A stretch of 64,000 bases of DNA, from the NCBI GenBank assembly GCA_010356995.1, contig ML996689.1:1571979-1635978 (forward strand). Reading direction: 5' to 3'. Origin of the DNA: Trichodelitschia bisporula. Its lineage: Eukaryota > Ascomycota > Dothideomycetes > Phaeotrichales > Phaeotrichaceae. Below, piece by piece: positions 34,508-43,987 of the stretch (positions are counted from its first letter, which is position 1; every line of letters begins with the position of its first letter). A program made the translations under genes and the position numbers. Below the pieces are notes generated by a model. It was not told the DNA's origin, did not search any database, and worked only from the letters and a program-made list of their open reading frames with translations.

Positions 34508-35074
34508 TCAATTGATGAAGTTGACGCAGAAGAAGTGCAGCAGCAAGCTGCCGAAGACGAAGTCCGCAAAGGCACTACGGGAATTAGCTTCGTGTATGTC
34601 AGACAGAGGGAAAAACGCACCGCTCATTCGAAATCGTCTTAAACTCCTCCACATTCTGCAGGTTCGTCTGCATGCGCAAGCTAGCCGTAAGCACGAACTG
34701 CCCCACCGTCGCTGAGAATCCAGAGAGGAACGCGTTGAACGGCTGCCTCCGTTAGCAAAGTCCCGAAACCCGCCTTCGCCTCTCCATCTCTCCTCTTCAG
34801 GGAAGGCACGCACATAGTTCCCAACTATAACGCAGTAAACGAATTGCAACGCCCCAACGCCCACCAAGAATGCAAGAAACGCATCGAGCAGTTTCACCCG
34901 CTGCGGCGTATGTGCGAGGTAGTTGCTCCACGCGCCGTTGACAATATCTGCCGCACTGGATGCATGCTTCAGGTTCGTCGACTGCAGCGCTGATGTGCTG
35001 GGTTCGGTGGATGTGGTAGGTACGGTGCCGGCGGACTTGGAGGGCGTGACACTGGAGCGGGTGCGGGGGGCCAT
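34508..35074 (-). CDS. Oligosaccharyltransferase subunit Ost2/DAD1
   Basis: Exons 35074-34814, 34742-34621 and 34574-34508 give 149 aa. Ost2 is a small integral subunit of the ER oligosaccharyltransferase that N-glycosylates nascent proteins. After a 40-residue Ser/Thr-rich head, the DAD family core is plain: KLLDAFLAFLVGVGALQFVYC, GNYPFNAFLSGF, GQFVLTASLRMQ and the end SNERAFADFVFGSLLLHFFCVNFIN (quoted as ERAFADFVFGS and LLLHFFCVNFIN). The three hydrophobic segments match the family. Introns are 71 and 46 nt. Its stop lies 250 bp from the convergent Aro8-like gene. Confidence 0.94.
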   Translation of the reverse strand: MAPRTRSSVTPSKSAGTVPTTSTEPSTSALQSTNLKHASSAADIVNGAWSNYLAHTPQRVKLLDAFLAFLVGVGALQFVYCVIVGNYVRAFPEEERWRGEGGFRDFANGGSRSTRSSLDSQRRWGSSCLRLACACRRTCRMWRSLRRFRMSGAFFPLSDIHEANSRSAFADFVFGSLLLHFFCVNFIN

Positions 35075-35364
35075 CTTTGAGGTGCGGAGCGTGGGAGGGG
35101 AGAGGCGGTGGTGATGATTGCGGCGAGCTCGTCGGCGGAGATGTCGTGTAGTGTTGCTGAGGCCAGAGTGCCAGTTTGGCGCTCGGACGTCAGCCTCGGG
35201 GACAGGGTGGGTGTGGCGGTGCGGCGAAGGGGGTGGGCGTGGCTGGGGAGGGGGCGGGGAGTTTGAGGTCCGACGTCAGGTCAGCCTGGCGGGGAGAAGG
35301 GGTGCTTCGTCTTTACACACGCAACCGATTGATTGAAGCTATTCAGATTACAAAAGTCGCAAGA

Positions 35365-35904
35365 ATGGTACGTATGGTCTTTTCTCGGTGTTTGCTCAAT
35401 GTTCGCGATGGGACTGTGATGCCCGCGGCCAGGATAGGCGCGGCGTGATATCCCGTCGCTGGAGGACACGCGTCTGCTTCATCCCCATTGCCGCGCAATT
35501 GCATCGTCCATCGAAAGCTAACACCTCCAGTCTCTCGATCAAATCGCCTTCTTCCTCGGCCTCCTCACCGCAGGCGGCGGCATCACGGGCTATGCGCGCA
35601 CGGGGTCGATCCCCTCGGTCACGGCCGGCGTAACGGTGGGCACCTTGGTAGGCTCTCCATCGCCCTCCCCCATCCCTCCCCCTCCGCACCCAGCTGACGC
35701 CCGCAGTACATCCTCGGCGGTCTCCGGATCCGCAGCCGCGCACCCTACGGCGTCCATCTCGCGCTGCTCGCTTCAATCGTGCTCGCCGGGTCATCGGTGC
35801 CGCGCGCGATGCGCAGCGGGAAGCCGCTCCCCATTGGGCTGAGTGTGCTGGCGCTGTTGGGGCTGTATAGCTTTGGGATGGCGTATGCTAATGGGAAGCC
35901 GTAG
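35365..35904 (+). CDS. TMEM14-family small membrane protein with single-codon first exon
   Basis: Exons 35365-35367, 35531-35647 and 35707-35904 give 105 aa. Exon 1 codes only for the start methionine: ATG is directly followed by donor GTACGT, and the acceptor at 35530 (branch GCTAAC) opens the frame SLDQIAFFLGLLTAGGGITG. No other in-frame ATG precedes that exon. Three to four hydrophobic segments, GGITGYARTGSIPS, GTLYILGGLRIR and a short basic loop match TMEM14/UPF0136 proteins. Metazoan TMEM14C moves porphyrin precursors across the inner mitochondrial membrane; the fungal role is less certain. Intron 1 is 163 nt, intron 2 is 59 nt. Confidence 0.85.
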
Positions 35905-36349
35905 AGGGCTTAGGGGGTATTGGGTCTGTAGGCTGTAGAGTCTTAATCGATTCATTGCGGTTTTGATGGAGGCTGAAGTGCTTGTGATGTTTCACAGAGT
36001 GTTTGTTGAAGTGATGGAATGGAGGTATTTGATCTGAATCGGATGAAATCGACCTGATCTGATAAGATAACAGGGAGCAGGGCTTACGGCCATCTCAAAC
36101 TAGACGACCTTTCATCTGCCATCCTTTGGTCACGTACGAAGAAGTGGAAGCAGTCACGATATCACGTCAGTATTCAGTCCATATGAAGCAATTGAACTTA
36201 ATCTAGGAAGAGATAGGTTCCAATGCAGCAGACGTAAGATGTGCCTTCAGAGCCCGTCCTCCATCAGGCCCTATTAGGCCACCAGGTTGTACCCTATCGG
36301 ACCGCCATCCCCTAGAACTAGTCCGACAACTCCTGCGCATGCCATGAGT
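35905..36349. other. Intergenic region
   Basis: AT-richer than the flanking genes. It contains the 3' flanks of the convergent TMEM14 gene and CCCH gene 1. No feature is called. Confidence 0.55.
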
Positions 36350-37735
36350 TTACTGCTGCTCGGCCTTCGTATCCTCCGACCCATCCGGCACACTATCTGG
36401 GACTGTCCAGTGGTAACCGATGATAGCAGAAACGAACTGCCCAACCGCCTCCCGACGCTCCCTAGGTATAACGTAAGGAGTATTGTTCGTCTCAGCTGAA
36501 GGGGATGCAACCGCCGGAGTCGTCTCGGTTGAAGTGTTCGCAATCGCAGGAGCCGTCGCCTTGACTTCAGCTGTCGTCACAGGATCCGCAACTGGAGAGC
36601 CTAGAGCCTCGAGCTGGCGGTGAGTTTCCGGAAGCACTTCCTCAAGGTGAGTGTCGCTATCGTGCTTATCATTGGCCGAGTTGCCTGGATCATGCTGAGA
36701 ATTTGTCGCCGTGAGGTCGGGCGCAACGTTGGGAACCTGCGGCGCAGGAGCATCGTCAAGGTCGCTAGCGCTGTCCGAGGTGTCGTCGCCGTTGCCAGTG
36801 GCCGTGTTGACGGACTCCTGGGCAGCCGTGTTGGTTGACCCCGGCACGTCCGTTTGAGGAGCCGTCTCATTGCCATGAGAGACCCCGGTCGCCCTCTCGT
36901 TCGGCGCAAGTTCACCGCCGACAAGCATTGGGAACAACGTTCCATACGCGCGACCACGGTCGTCCAAACCGTAGTGCTCATGGAGCCGGCGAGGTACCCA
37001 ATCAAACCCCTGCTGAAACAAGGTCTGCGTGGTCGGAATTTCATGAAGGTGCCTACAACCCGCGGGTTCCAGAGCGTAGCGGCACGCATTATGTTTCAGC
37101 CAGTGGCGGCAGTAGGTCTTTGGACGAGGCTTTTTATCGTTGCCAGTGGTCGTAATAGGGACGAAGCCTGCAACCTCGCTCGGCGCAGGTACACCAGCTT
37201 CAATGAGCGGGAAGCGAGTTCCACGAGCGCCACCCTTCCTGTCCAACCCGTAGTGGGCAAACAGCCAGCGAGGTACACGCGCAACACCTAGGTCCCGCAA
37301 AGTCTGGACACTTGGAACTTTATGGAGGTATCTGCAGCCGGCCAGGTCCGATTCGTAACGACACTGGCTGGTGTTCAGCCAGAAAGTGCAGTAGACCTTC
37401 CGGCGATGTCGCTCGGTGCTGTTGGTAACCGTGTTGGCGACAATGATAGGTCCCGATCCTGCAACCTCGGTCGGCGCAGGAACACCGAGGAGGATCGTAG
37501 GAAACAGAGTGCCAAGCGCAGTACCAGACGGAGACAAGCCGAAGTGCTCGTAGAGCCGCTCAGGCACTTCCGAAAAGCCTATCTCCAGCAGCTTCTGAAC
37601 GCTCGGGACTTCATGCTGGTTGCCGCAGCGACCCTGGTAAGAGCACACACCGAACTGCAACCAGTACCCGCAGTACCGCTCCTGGCCATCGTCACCGCCG
37701 AATCCTGCCGGAGCGCCGGAATTGACTTGATTCAT
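36350..37735 (-). CDS. CCCH-module protein 1 (three zinc modules)
   Basis: About 461 aa from the ATG at 37735. Three copies of a roughly 93-residue module start with CCCH-like fingers: C22-x8-C-x5-C-x3-H, C116-x8-C-x8-C-x3-H and C209-x8-C-x8-C-x3-H. Each is followed by a block like VPSVQTL, VPRWLFAHYGLDRKG, GTRFP and VPAPSEVAG. The C-terminal 200 residues are low-complexity and acidic. CCCH fingers usually bind RNA; no function is known to me for this module. An intron (37742-37783, 42 nt) ends exactly where exon 2 of the two paralogs begins, but no ATG lies in frame in the stretch before it. This copy therefore either has a non-coding first exon or has lost the N-terminal domain its paralogs share. 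Confidence 0.72.
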   Translation of the reverse strand: MNQVNSGAPAGFGGDDGQERYCGYWLQFGVCSYQGRCGNQHEVPSVQKLLEIGFSEVPERLYEHFGLSPSGTALGTLFPTILLGVPAPTEVAGSGPIIVANTVTNSTERHRRKVYCTFWLNTSQCRYESDLAGCRYLHKVPSVQTLRDLGVARVPRWLFAHYGLDRKGGARGTRFPLIEAGVPAPSEVAGFVPITTTGNDKKPRPKTYCRHWLKHNACRYALEPAGCRHLHEIPTTQTLFQQGFDWVPRRLHEHYGLDDRGRAYGTLFPMLVGGELAPNERATGVSHGNETAPQTDVPGSTNTAAQESVNTATGNGDDTSDSASDLDDAPAPQVPNVAPDLTATNSQHDPGNSANDKHDSDTHLEEVLPETHRQLEALGSPVADPVTTAEVKATAPAIANTSTETTPAVASPSAETNNTPYVIPRERREAVGQFVSAIIGYHWTVPDSVPDGSEDTKAEQQ

Positions 37736-37783
37736 AGCGGCCTGGCGGTTAGCAGGTGCAGGAATTGTGGACACAAGACGTAC

Positions 37784-39284
37784 TGTTTCGTGTGCCGACG
37801 CCGTCTCCGGATGGAAAGAAGAAAGGAAAGTCGCGGTGGAAATGTTGATGCTGGGGGGCGATGGCACTCTGACTGCTCAGAGTGATGCTGTGGAAGGTTG
37901 TTGTTTTCGGGAAATCCAGCCTGTGGCTTTGGGAGTAAGCAAGTTGCCCAGTGAATTGACGCCGAGACATACCATTCCGGATCGTTCTATAGATCCGTGA
38001 CGCTGGCCTGCCTTCCTCACGGGCGAGGAGGTCGTAGCAGCTTATATCACTGGACATATAGTATACTGCTGGCAATGAACGGCTACCAGCTGAGGCATGA
38101 GGTGTAAAGAAACCCGAAGGAGAATGCAGAGATGTTGTACGGTGCATTGTTAAGAACACGGAGATTCTCGAGTATATGGGGAACTTCTTGAACGAATAAT
38201 TCACGGATTAGTTAAGCGAGAGCGACGCGGGTACGCGACTTGGCATACTTCGCACCCACCTCCTCTTTCGGGAGTACGTGATCGTTGGCATGGTGTTGAG
38301 TTTGCATCCAAATTCAAATCGACGTATTTCTTGACATCATGAAGAGATATCGCCTTCAGAGTAGGCACTACGAAACAACAGTTCCGAATCCCCTCCCTCC
38401 CCTCCCTACACCAAACAACACACGCATTTCGTACCACACCTTCTGCATATAATGGTGGCCACACCAACGTCGCCCACAAAATATCTAGGCATAGGCAGCG
38501 CCACATTCGGAAACCCTCACGTATGCCCGCCGAAAACGGTTCAGACGCACGCCGGAAGTCGCGAGCACAGTACGATGACGTTGAGAAGGGGAACTCGCAT
38601 GCGAATACCGAGCATATGGGAATTTTGGCCTGAATGACTACAGTATATTGAGTTTATATACTTGCTAGATAGTTCTAGTATGCCATCTGCATAGATCTTG
38701 GGAACCCGCACCAAACGTAAAATAAAAAATGGATATATTGCCTTCAGACTAGCCGGAATGGAATGATAACTTCATTACACGTGTCTAGAGTACCGGTAGG
38801 TATGCACCCCACGCGAGACCAGTACGCATGCACCTCCCTAGGCACCCGTACGCCCCGACCCCCCAATGGGACGAGGAGGCGGCGTTCTGCTCATGAACAA
38901 CAGTTTGTTCAGGGTTCCGGACGTTGCGGAGAGGAAGCGCTGGGCAGCTCTGGCTGACAAGGTCAGTGCGGAAGGGAGCGAAGTCCGCATCATGAGCTCT
39001 TCTCACGAGAGAGGGAAGCTCTTGAAGAGGGGGGAGGTGTGCACTTACCAGTTCTAGTACTTTTACAAATGTGGCTCGGGATGAATATTCAAGTGAATGA
39101 ATGGCATAGGTAGAAAATTCAATTCATGCAGTCATGACGCCACTGAGAGAGGGGATTGCATCAAAGAATTACAAGCGTGGTCATTTTCTGTCAGATTACG
39201 GAGACAATAGAACCGTTATGGAACAACTAGATGTCCTCCACTACATTCAATTTGTCCCGCAAGCTGCTGACCGCCTCGAATCTC
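37784..39284. other. Gene-poor gap within the CCCH cluster
   Basis: Only short frames are present, apart from the Dom34/pelota-like fragment at 38860-39057. No N-terminal domain like that of paralogs 2 and 3 was found upstream of gene 1 on the minus strand. Confidence 0.5.
38860..39057 (+). pseudogene. Stranded 3' fragment of a Dom34/pelota gene
   Basis: A 63-codon frame from the ATG at 38866 reads GRGGGVLLMNNSLFR, DVAERKRWAALADKV and GSEVRIMSSSHERGKLL. This is the pattern of the C-terminal (eRF1 domain 3-like) part of Dom34/pelota, the ribosome-rescue factor. In frame upstream there is a stop after nine codons, and no other part of Dom34 is present, so this is a fragment of a gene about six times longer. 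The end of the fragment departs from the usual IAAILTYP ending. It is probably a duplicated or relocated piece; it sits in the gap between CCCH genes 1 and 2. Confidence 0.7.
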
Positions 39285-40729
39285 CTACGCACCCTGAGAA
39301 CCGGTCTGCTGGTTTTTGTCAGTAAGTATACACCTTGATTCATTCACACTACTAACCTGACTCAGGCGGAACTTCAACAACAGCTGCACCAGTTCCAAGC
39401 TGATCGGATCATTAGGATCGATGACGCTGAGGAGCGAGCTGCCAGGAGTGGCAGCAGTGTTGACCAGACCGGCGTTGACAGGAGCCGTCGTGGCGGGAGA
39501 AACAGGAGCTTCTTCCAAGGAACCAACAATGGCACTCGAACCACCATCGCCGACAATGGGTATGGCTAGATTCTGAGCTGCTATATGCTCACGGCGCAGG
39601 AGATCATCCACCGGCGGGGGGATCTCAGTCGGCGTAGCGGAGCGATTGGCATCAGGCTGAACAAGCTCCGGGGTGTGGACTGCAACAACAGGCGAATTGC
39701 CAGAGGCCCCGGAGGCGAGTGTGATGTAAGCTGGAGCCATACCCAGACACGTCACGCGGCACAAATGTGAGTTGACAACGTGCTTGTTCGTTGGGCACTC
39801 AGTGACCGTTGGAACAGTGACCGGAGCCTGAGCCGCCGTGATGCCGATATCGATAAGATCGGTTGAGTTGTTCAGGGTCGCAGTCAAAACACCGATATGA
39901 CGCTCTGTGCCAGAAGTGACATGGTCGCCCACGATATAGCCGGGCTTAATGATCTGGTGTCCGCTAGTAGCGTGAGAGCTAGCGACCAGAACATCCTCCG
40001 AGGCTTGCTTCTGAGCATGGGTGTTATCGATGCCGGTGTCGGGCTTTTGATAGAGACCATTGACTGACGAGGAGCCATTTAGGCCGTGCTGCTGACCGGA
40101 CGGAGAGCCACTCGGGCCAGGCTGATGGATGGCTGGAGAGACCGTGTCAGGGCCCGGAGTAAACGGAATAACCTCAATAGGCGCACGGCCGCGAGCCTTC
40201 GTTCCACGCGGTTTGCCCCGGCGGTCCAGATTGTAATACTCATAGAGGTGCTTCGGCACCAGATGGCCAGCCTCCTCCCACGCCTCGAACGGTGGCATCA
40301 CGTGCTGGTATCTACATCTACCTGTCTGCGCCAGATAGGCACAGCGGTTATTCTTGATCCAGTACCAGCAGTAGATCTTCCCCTTAATCTTCTGGGGGAT
40401 AGTATCGGCCTGAGCAACTCCAGGATGAGTCACTGCAGCGGGATGCGTAGTATCGACCGCGTTGCGAGCAGCCTAGAAAGTTAGAATAGGGAGGATTGGG
40501 AGATCCAACGTACTGAGGGCGGACCAGACGTGATCGGAGACGTGCTGATGCTCACACCACAATTGTCCACCACTATAGCAGAGCCTGTGGTGGCACGAAC
40601 CTGGATCTCCAGCCCAGATGAAGCGCCGACGGTCAGGAAGATTCCATCGCTCGAGCCGGATCCCTCATGGGCAAGAAAGAGAGGAATCTGCCTGCCATTG
40701 GAGCACAGGAGAAAGTAGGAGGGCGCCAT
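39285..40729 (-). CDS. CCCH-module protein 2
   Basis: Exons 40729-40514, 40472-39357 and 39308-39285 give 451 aa. Exon 1 carries the N-terminal domain shared with paralog 3: MAPSYFLLCSNG, IPLF, then SSDGIFLTVGASSGLEI. Exon 2 begins AARNAV, then one CCCH-like finger (YCWYWIKNNRC, eight residues, CRYQH) and the trailing block VPKHLYEYYNLDRRGKPRGT. The remainder is low-complexity. Intron 1 is 41 nt. Intron 2 is 48 nt, keeps the frame and ends in a double acceptor (AGCAG), so one glutamine may be included or skipped. The paralog aligns upstream of this ATG, so the true start may be slightly further out in an exon I could not place. Function unknown. Confidence 0.72.
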
Positions 40730-42437
40730 CTCTGAGGACGCGAGAGTCGAGTAGCCTGGCACCGCGGAAAATTATCAGGACAGAGAAAGAGATGATGTTT
40801 GGGTCTCTTGATACTGGTGTTTAGCAAGGCATAAATCAGGGGATGGGAATTGCTGGGAGCTGAAGAGGAAATTTACCTGTCACGACTGATCCTTATGATA
40901 GGAAGAATAAAAGAATGACACCCACTAGTGATGCTTCCGTGCTATGCTAATGTTGGGGTTGAAAATGCAGGAAAGTTGCTGATGAAACGGTGTTGATGGA
41001 AAGGTGCTCAAGGAAAGGGGATGAACAAAAGGAATGGTGGGGAGTCTAGTAGAATTCGTTGCCAGTGAATGACTTTTCGACAAACAAGGCAGTCACGGTA
41101 AGCCAAGCTGTGAACGCTAAGCGAGAAGTCAACGGATATGGCAGGCGCGACGAACATGGCAGTCGCGATGGAGTTGAAGGGAGGACCCACGTGACTGGGG
41201 GTCACAGGCGATATCAGTTCAACCTAAAGCAAAAGTACCGCCTGACAGGAACGGATGATGTTATCTCAAGCGGGCCACAAACAGCGCCTTTATGCCTTAG
41301 TCCACCATTGATTGGCTCCCGGGGCTGCCTGGGCCAAGCTTGCAAGGCTGATCTTCGAAACTGATAGAGACATGGATCCCCATAGAGCCTCGCGCCAAAC
41401 ATGATTCTACGCCACAAACAATACATATCTATGACTTATCTTATAGTGAACTGTAACTAAACACCTGCTAAGTGCGTCATCGGTCTTCAAAATTATTGTA
41501 ACCTTTTCAGTGGCTCGAAAGACACGATATCGCTACATACGCGGGCTCGGAAAGGACCCGTACTGACTGAGCCATATCAAGACCATAGAAGACTTATGCA
41601 CATCAGACTCCCTCAAGCAATAGGGAAAGGTTATGTCTAGTGTTTGCCATAGCTCTCTAGCAATCAAAGCTAAGGTGGTAGAAAAAGGGCGCGATATATG
41701 TGAAGAACTAGTGTCTTACGTCTTGGGCTATAACTCCGCGGATACAGCAGTTATAAATATAGGCCTAACAGGAGCATGCAGAAAGTGATAGGTTCTAACT
41801 TCTTGTCTATTTTGATCTTGGCCGGACCCGTACTGGCGGAGAGAAAACATAGTAACCTGAGTGCATTAATATGACGGACTAATCGTCATACGATCTTAAA
41901 AATTGTGCATAGATCAGATACTCTATGATGACGCGACCGGAACGTAATTCTGCCATTTGAAAGCGCTCGATTAGCTTTACATATGATTTGGGGTGGCCTA
42001 GCATTCACGATCCGGACTGATTTATGGCTTGTAGATGAAGTTTTGGTGAGGGCCTCATTTCGCCGCTCAGTCATACAGTTTGGCTCGAACCACTTCCGCG
42101 TCGGCCCGGGGAACCCCCGAATATTCTGACTGGCTAGCGCTTTGGTGGCAGCGTGTCTGAATTAGAACTGAGATAATGGATTATTGCTATTGAAGTAGCT
42201 GCGTTGTTCCGCTGGGACTATGTATTATTGGATGATGGGGCGGACAGGTCTGACACGAGCTATGCAGTTTACGGGAGCCTATGGGTGGAGGATGATGAGA
42301 GCTATGGAGAACTGGCGCTGCGGAGTATATGCAGGACAGAACTATACTCTTAAAAACCTGTCCCGCAACCGAATACATAATCATCCACCGCCACTAAGCC
42401 ATCTCACGCTCGTCCTCCGCTGTCTAACCATCAACCT
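40730..42437. other. Gene-poor, AT-richer gap within the CCCH cluster
   Basis: No supported gene. Frames are short and lack the family's zinc module or N-terminal domain. The stretch from 41.4 to 42.4 kb is visibly AT-richer than the housekeeping part of the window. Confidence 0.5.
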
Positions 42438-43987
42438 CTACTGAATATCGCCCATAATGCCCTGGAGATCCTAGTCCGTTAGTTAGACATATGATTTGAC
42501 CTAATTGAACCACTAACCTGAAGATTCAGCCCCGAACTGTCAAGAGCGCGAAGAAGCGTCAGAAGCAGGACGGCCTTCTTGTTCGAAGCTGGAGCTGCCG
42601 CCTCAATGCCAGAAGGAGTCACAGGCGAGGCATGCGAGGTAACGGGTGTAGCAGCCTCATCAACAGGAACAGAGATCGAACCGGAAGCACCAGCGATCTC
42701 ACCGCCACGGTCGCCAGGCCCTTCGTTGGAAGGCGGAGTCAGGACGGTCGGAGCCGAGAACTGCTGCATCGCAGCGGGAGCGGAAACCGGAGCCGTGCGT
42801 ACAGTCTCCGGAGCGCTGAGGTCGACAAGGAGAGCTTCCGGCGTGCCCTGGCGCTTGATGGTAGAGTGACCGTTGTTGATATCGTTAACATTGTTTTCAG
42901 CGCGATCAGTGACGACGGATTGAGGAGTAGCAGCAGCTGGGAGGGGCGAAGAAATCGACTCCCGAACACGCGTATTTGGACCCGTCTTCAAGGCCATGCG
43001 AACGGGGGGAGCCGATGGAGGGCTCGCAACCGCGCGCGTAGGAGCGGGCTGAACTGCTGGAGGACCCATCATGAAGCGCATAGGAGCGGACTGGGGTGCC
43101 GGAGAAGCGGTCGCGACGCGCGCTAGAGACGGAACCAGGACGGGCGAGGCTTCAAAGCCCCGACGACCGGAGCGCATGGTTCCCCGACTATTTATGATGC
43201 GACCGCGCCCGAATTGTGCCACCTTATGACGAAGAATGGACACTCGACCGTCTTGCACGGAGAGGGGGGGATTCTGACGCAGACCCTCATCCCGATCAAG
43301 GCATCCGTAGCGATCCAGACCGTAGTAGGCGTACAGGCGCTTGGGAACAACCATCTCAAGGGCCTCAAACGTCGCAAGCGGTGGGAATTCATGTCTATAG
43401 CGACAGCCGCCTTGGGTCGTGTACAGACACATGTCGTATCGAAGCCAGTGGGAGCACCACACTTTCTTGTCGGGCAGTTCATCGTCGAAGTTACCACGAC
43501 GACACAACCGAACTCCGTTACGCTGTGCAGCAGCAGGGTTCGAAGCAGGATCCGCGTTTAGAATGGCCTGGCGAGTTAGTCAAGAGTAAGATAAGGGGAG
43601 GCGACGTACGTGAGAGTCGGGAGGACTAGTCAGAGCAGTCTCCTGAACTGTAGCCTGGACAGGCCTGCTGACCTCAATGTTGCGCGTGGTCGCTGCCATG
43701 TGCTGCATAGGCAGGGAAGACGGATTGTTGAAGGATGAGGCATCACCGGCCGGAGCAGCACGAGTATCGATCGTCGCGCCAGTTCCCATACTTTTCCACT
43801 TAACCAGAACATCCACACCCGATGTCGCACCAACAGTCAACATGATGCCATCGCTAGAGACAAACTGCTCGCCGGCCGGGTAGAGGGGGACCGCGGTTCC
43901 GTTGTCGCACATAAGATAGTATTTGGGGGCCGGAGACGCGCGCACACCAGCAGTCGCAAGGGACTCTGAACGACGGATCTGATCCAT
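42438..43987 (-). CDS. CCCH-module protein 3
   Basis: Exons 43987-43610, 43567-42518 and 42470-42438 give 486 aa. The N-terminal domain reads APKYYLMCDNG, VPLYP, then SSDGIMLTVGATSGVDV, aligning with paralog 2. Exon 2 starts AILNADPAS, then the zinc module C-x8-C-x7-C-x3-H (WCSHWLRYDMC ... GGCRYRH) and VPKRLYAYYGLDRYG. About 230 low-complexity Ala/Pro/Ser residues follow, then a short hydrophobic patch (KKAVLLLTLLRAL). Introns are 42 and 47 nt and fall at the same places as in paralog 2. This is the copy with the clearest start and can serve as the family reference. Function unknown; RNA binding is an inference from the finger type. Confidence 0.76.
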
